Shown: positions 62,440-64,000 of the stretch, in pieces | Numbering within the stretch: the first letter of the stretch is position 1 | How the letters are laid out: each line of letters starts with the position of its first letter | Assembly (NCBI RefSeq): GCF_021018895.1 | Contig: NC_079372.1 | Coordinates: forward strand, 16,086,318-16,150,317 | From: Seriola aureovittata | Taxonomy: Eukaryota > Chordata > Actinopteri > Carangiformes > Carangidae | DNA length: 64,000 bases | Direction of reading: 5' to 3' | The notes under the pieces: generated by a model | What the model saw: only the letters and a program-made list of their open reading frames with translations | What the model was told of the DNA's origin: nothing | The model's database searches: none | Translations under genes and position numbers: made by a program

Positions 62440-62622
62440 GTTTGACTATTGCAGGTTCATAGAGCTAGACTACGTTCCCATGGAGACAGGCTATATGGTC
62501 TCAATGCGCCCGACTAAAGGCTATGCATCAACCAAGTCGCCGACTAAAGGATACGCTTCCACCAAGTCTCCGGATCGCCACAGCCGCTCCGCAAACTCCC
62601 CTTCCTCCACCCCTCGTTCTCG
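62440..62622 (+). CDS. snph: Syntaphilin, candidate Ser/Thr-Pro-rich cassette exon
   Basis: The acceptor is GCCTGGTCAG|G and the exon reads 183 nt, 61 codons, phase 2 at both ends. It encodes FDYCRFIELDYVPMETGYMV, then MRPTKGYASTKS followed by an exact second PTKGYASTKS (62,510-62,569), then PDRHSRSANSPSSTPRS. Composition and the alternating synonymous codons of the duplicated unit look coding. The C-terminal Ser/Arg text runs smoothly into the next exon (CG+G, Arg, then RTPAAPSN). The donor CG|GTCTGT is weak; without splicing the frame would stop at 62,663. KSP and TPR motifs suggest proline-directed phosphorylation (inference). Not known to me from mammalian syntaphilin, so probably an alternative N-terminal insert. 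Confidence 0.65.
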
Positions 62623-63246
62623 GTCTGTTCTGAGTCCCTCTTGTTTTCCTCCCGATCAGTGTTGAATCTGTGAAGCATGAGAATGATGAGACCCTTTGCA
62701 CTGTTGTGAATGTTCCATGATATTACGTTGAGGAAACACCTGAGAGACTTGTTTCCACAGCATCATGTCTGACCTGTTCCTCCCTTCTCCCTTTCTATTT
62801 ATTTATTCTCTTTTCTTTTTTTTTAACCTCTCTAGTGAAAGATACCCTAAACTTTGTTTGTTTTGCTTCTTTTAGTTATGTCATTGAGTCTCATTTATTT
62901 TGATATTTGGTTTTCATCTTTGCAGAGCAAACTCCCTTTCTGAAAAACTGCAACATCACTGTCAGTGCCCAGAGGAGTGTGTGTCCTTGTTTCTCAGGCA
63001 GAACTTCCTCTGGCAGTGTCTTTGGCCTCTGTGTTTTGTAATGTGTCTGTGTATTTGTGCATTTCTGTGTTGTACTGGCATGTTGGTGAACCCGGACTGA
63101 ACTTTGCTCCATTCATGTCTATTTTGATGTGTGGTTTTAAACAGAGTTGTCGTGGTTTTGCTCAACAGATCACCGACTTCACTGTCACCTGGAGTGTGGT
63201 TTCATATCACAAACACATTAACTTGTCTCCTCTTACTTTGGACCAG
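62623..63246 (+). other. snph: snph intron before the conserved exon
   Basis: 624 bp with no repeat recognised. The T-rich tract at 62,800-62,825 and the 'catctttgcag' at 62,924-62,934 form an acceptor-like site, discussed as a rejected exon. Confidence 0.55.
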
Positions 63247-63354
63247 GCGGACACCGGCAGCGCCTAGTAATAGAGATCCCTATGGCAACGCCTCCCTCAG
63301 CAGCAGCAGCAACTCAGGCTCTTGTAAAGGCAGCGACTGCAGCCCCACCAAAGG
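63247..63354 (+). CDS. snph: Syntaphilin, conserved Ser-rich N-terminal exon
   Basis: The acceptor TTTGGACCAG|G and donor GG|GTGAGA enclose 108 nt, 36 codons, phase 2 at both ends. The translation RTPAAPSNRDPYGNASLSSS continues SNSGSCKGSDCSPTK. The run SSSSNSGS-KGSD-SPT is diagnostic of the syntaphilin/syntabulin family. The preceding RDPYGNASL matches syntaphilin (RDAYGTSSL as I recall) better than syntabulin. In the protein this Ser-rich segment precedes the coiled-coil region that binds microtubules and, further on, the C-terminal outer-mitochondrial-membrane anchor, which are not in the window. This is the anchor point for naming the gene. Confidence 0.85.
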
Positions 63355-63721
63355 GTGAGACATCAGACACTGCGTGGCCATGTCTTATATCCTGCTTTGC
63401 AGGATTGATTGCATTCACTTCAAAGCAAAAGTGAACACTACAGATAGAAACAGAAACTGTGTGTGACTTTCTCACCTCAGGAGAAATCAGAAATCGATAT
63501 TCTTAAAACATGCATTCCTATTCCCTCGCTGTTTTATGAGCCTGATAATGAGACTCAAATGCTATTTCATTTTCACTTCATTATTTAAATCAGTGTAAAA
63601 GACGTGGGCAGCAATTCAGAAGCCTGGAATCCGGCTCCAGTTTTACAGCTTTTTGTCTGAATTGCTTTTTTATTTACATGACTTGGTTCCTTAAAGATTA
63701 AAGTCTAAAATAAATTTTTCT
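63355..63721 (+). other. snph: snph intron downstream of conserved exon (start)
   Basis: AT-rich intron sequence, nothing recognised before the repeat at 63,722. The gene continues beyond the right edge. Confidence 0.6.
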
Positions 63722-64000
63722 GTCAGAGCCGTCCATCCATTCTCGTACACGCCATATCTCCGTAACCTTGAAGGAATTTCTTTTGGCACAAATGTTCACT
63801 TAAGACTCAAGGATGAACTGATTCTATTTTAGTGGTCAAAGGTCAAAGGTCCCGGTGACCTCACAAAACGGTTTTGGCCTTGTGAACGCAATATCTCGGG
63901 AACTCGTCAAGGGGATCCCCTCAAGTTTTGGCACAAATGTCCATTTGGAGTCAAGGAGGTCAAAGGTCAAAGGTCAGAGGTCAAGGTGACGATGACCTCA
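63722..64000 (+). repeat. ~145-bp tandem dispersed repeat rich in AGGTCA
   Basis: Two diverged units aligned on 'ttttggcacaaatgt' (63,782 and 63,927) give a period of about 145 bp. Each unit ends with TGGTCAAAGGTCAAAGGTC-type text. This is a familiar high-copy teleost repeat and is cut by the window edge. Confidence 0.7.

Noticed and set aside
62935..63120. Acceptor-like 'catctttgcag' followed by an open frame beginning ANSLSEKLQ
   Set aside because: Phase would fit, but there is no convincing donor before the stop, the translation is Cys/Leu-rich unlike the gene, and the 63,247 exon joins better.

Overview
The window looks like teleost fish (probably percomorph) nuclear DNA. It is AT-rich and very dense in CA/TG and GA microsatellites. 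It carries tRNA-headed SINEs with poly-A tails, L1/Tx1-like and CR1/Rex1-like reverse-transcriptase remnants, and several families of short inverted-repeat transposons typical of teleosts. No prokaryotic, viral or organellar organisation is visible.

One gene can be recognised: the 5' part of a syntaphilin gene (snph) on the + strand, occupying about the right third of the window. A CpG-rich segment (42,770-43,036) ending in a strong splice donor is the best candidate for promoter plus non-coding exon 1. After an intron of about 12 kb comes the start-codon exon (55,039-55,171; ATG at 55,122). Three further exons follow: 58,586-58,744, 62,440-62,622 and 63,247-63,354. Each begins and ends in phase 2 and each has a length divisible by three, so every skipping combination keeps the frame. 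Joining the start exon directly to 63,247-63,354 gives the canonical syntaphilin N-terminus. The two exons between them look like optional cassettes that would add 53 and 61 residues. The coiled-coil and microtubule-binding region and the mitochondrial membrane anchor lie beyond the right edge.

The left two thirds (1-42,769) contain no gene I can support. They hold a decayed CR1/Rex1-like fragment (465-605), three copies of a TTAA-flanked MITE (2,985; 12,448; 23,057; two more lie in intron 1), a second long-TIR MITE family (9,481 and a cluster at 30,655-33,047), a 1.15-kb inverted-repeat transposon (10,376-11,526), an internally deleted SINE with perfect 15-bp target duplications (19,004-19,144), a decayed L1-like element (35,850-37,735, minus strand), a 12-bp CAGCMC-type minisatellite (17,360), and many microsatellites.

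The region around the snph start exon is unusual. A long TG tract ends 36 bp before its splice acceptor, an oppositely oriented CA tract lies about 230 bp further upstream, and the exon is bracketed by two direct copies of a ~130-bp segment. I found no previously undescribed multi-gene system. The main points of interest are the phase-symmetric snph 5' exon set, its repeat-loaded splice environment, and the TTAA-targeting MITE families, one of which has a reconstructable empty site. All gene assignments were made by eye, with no database search.
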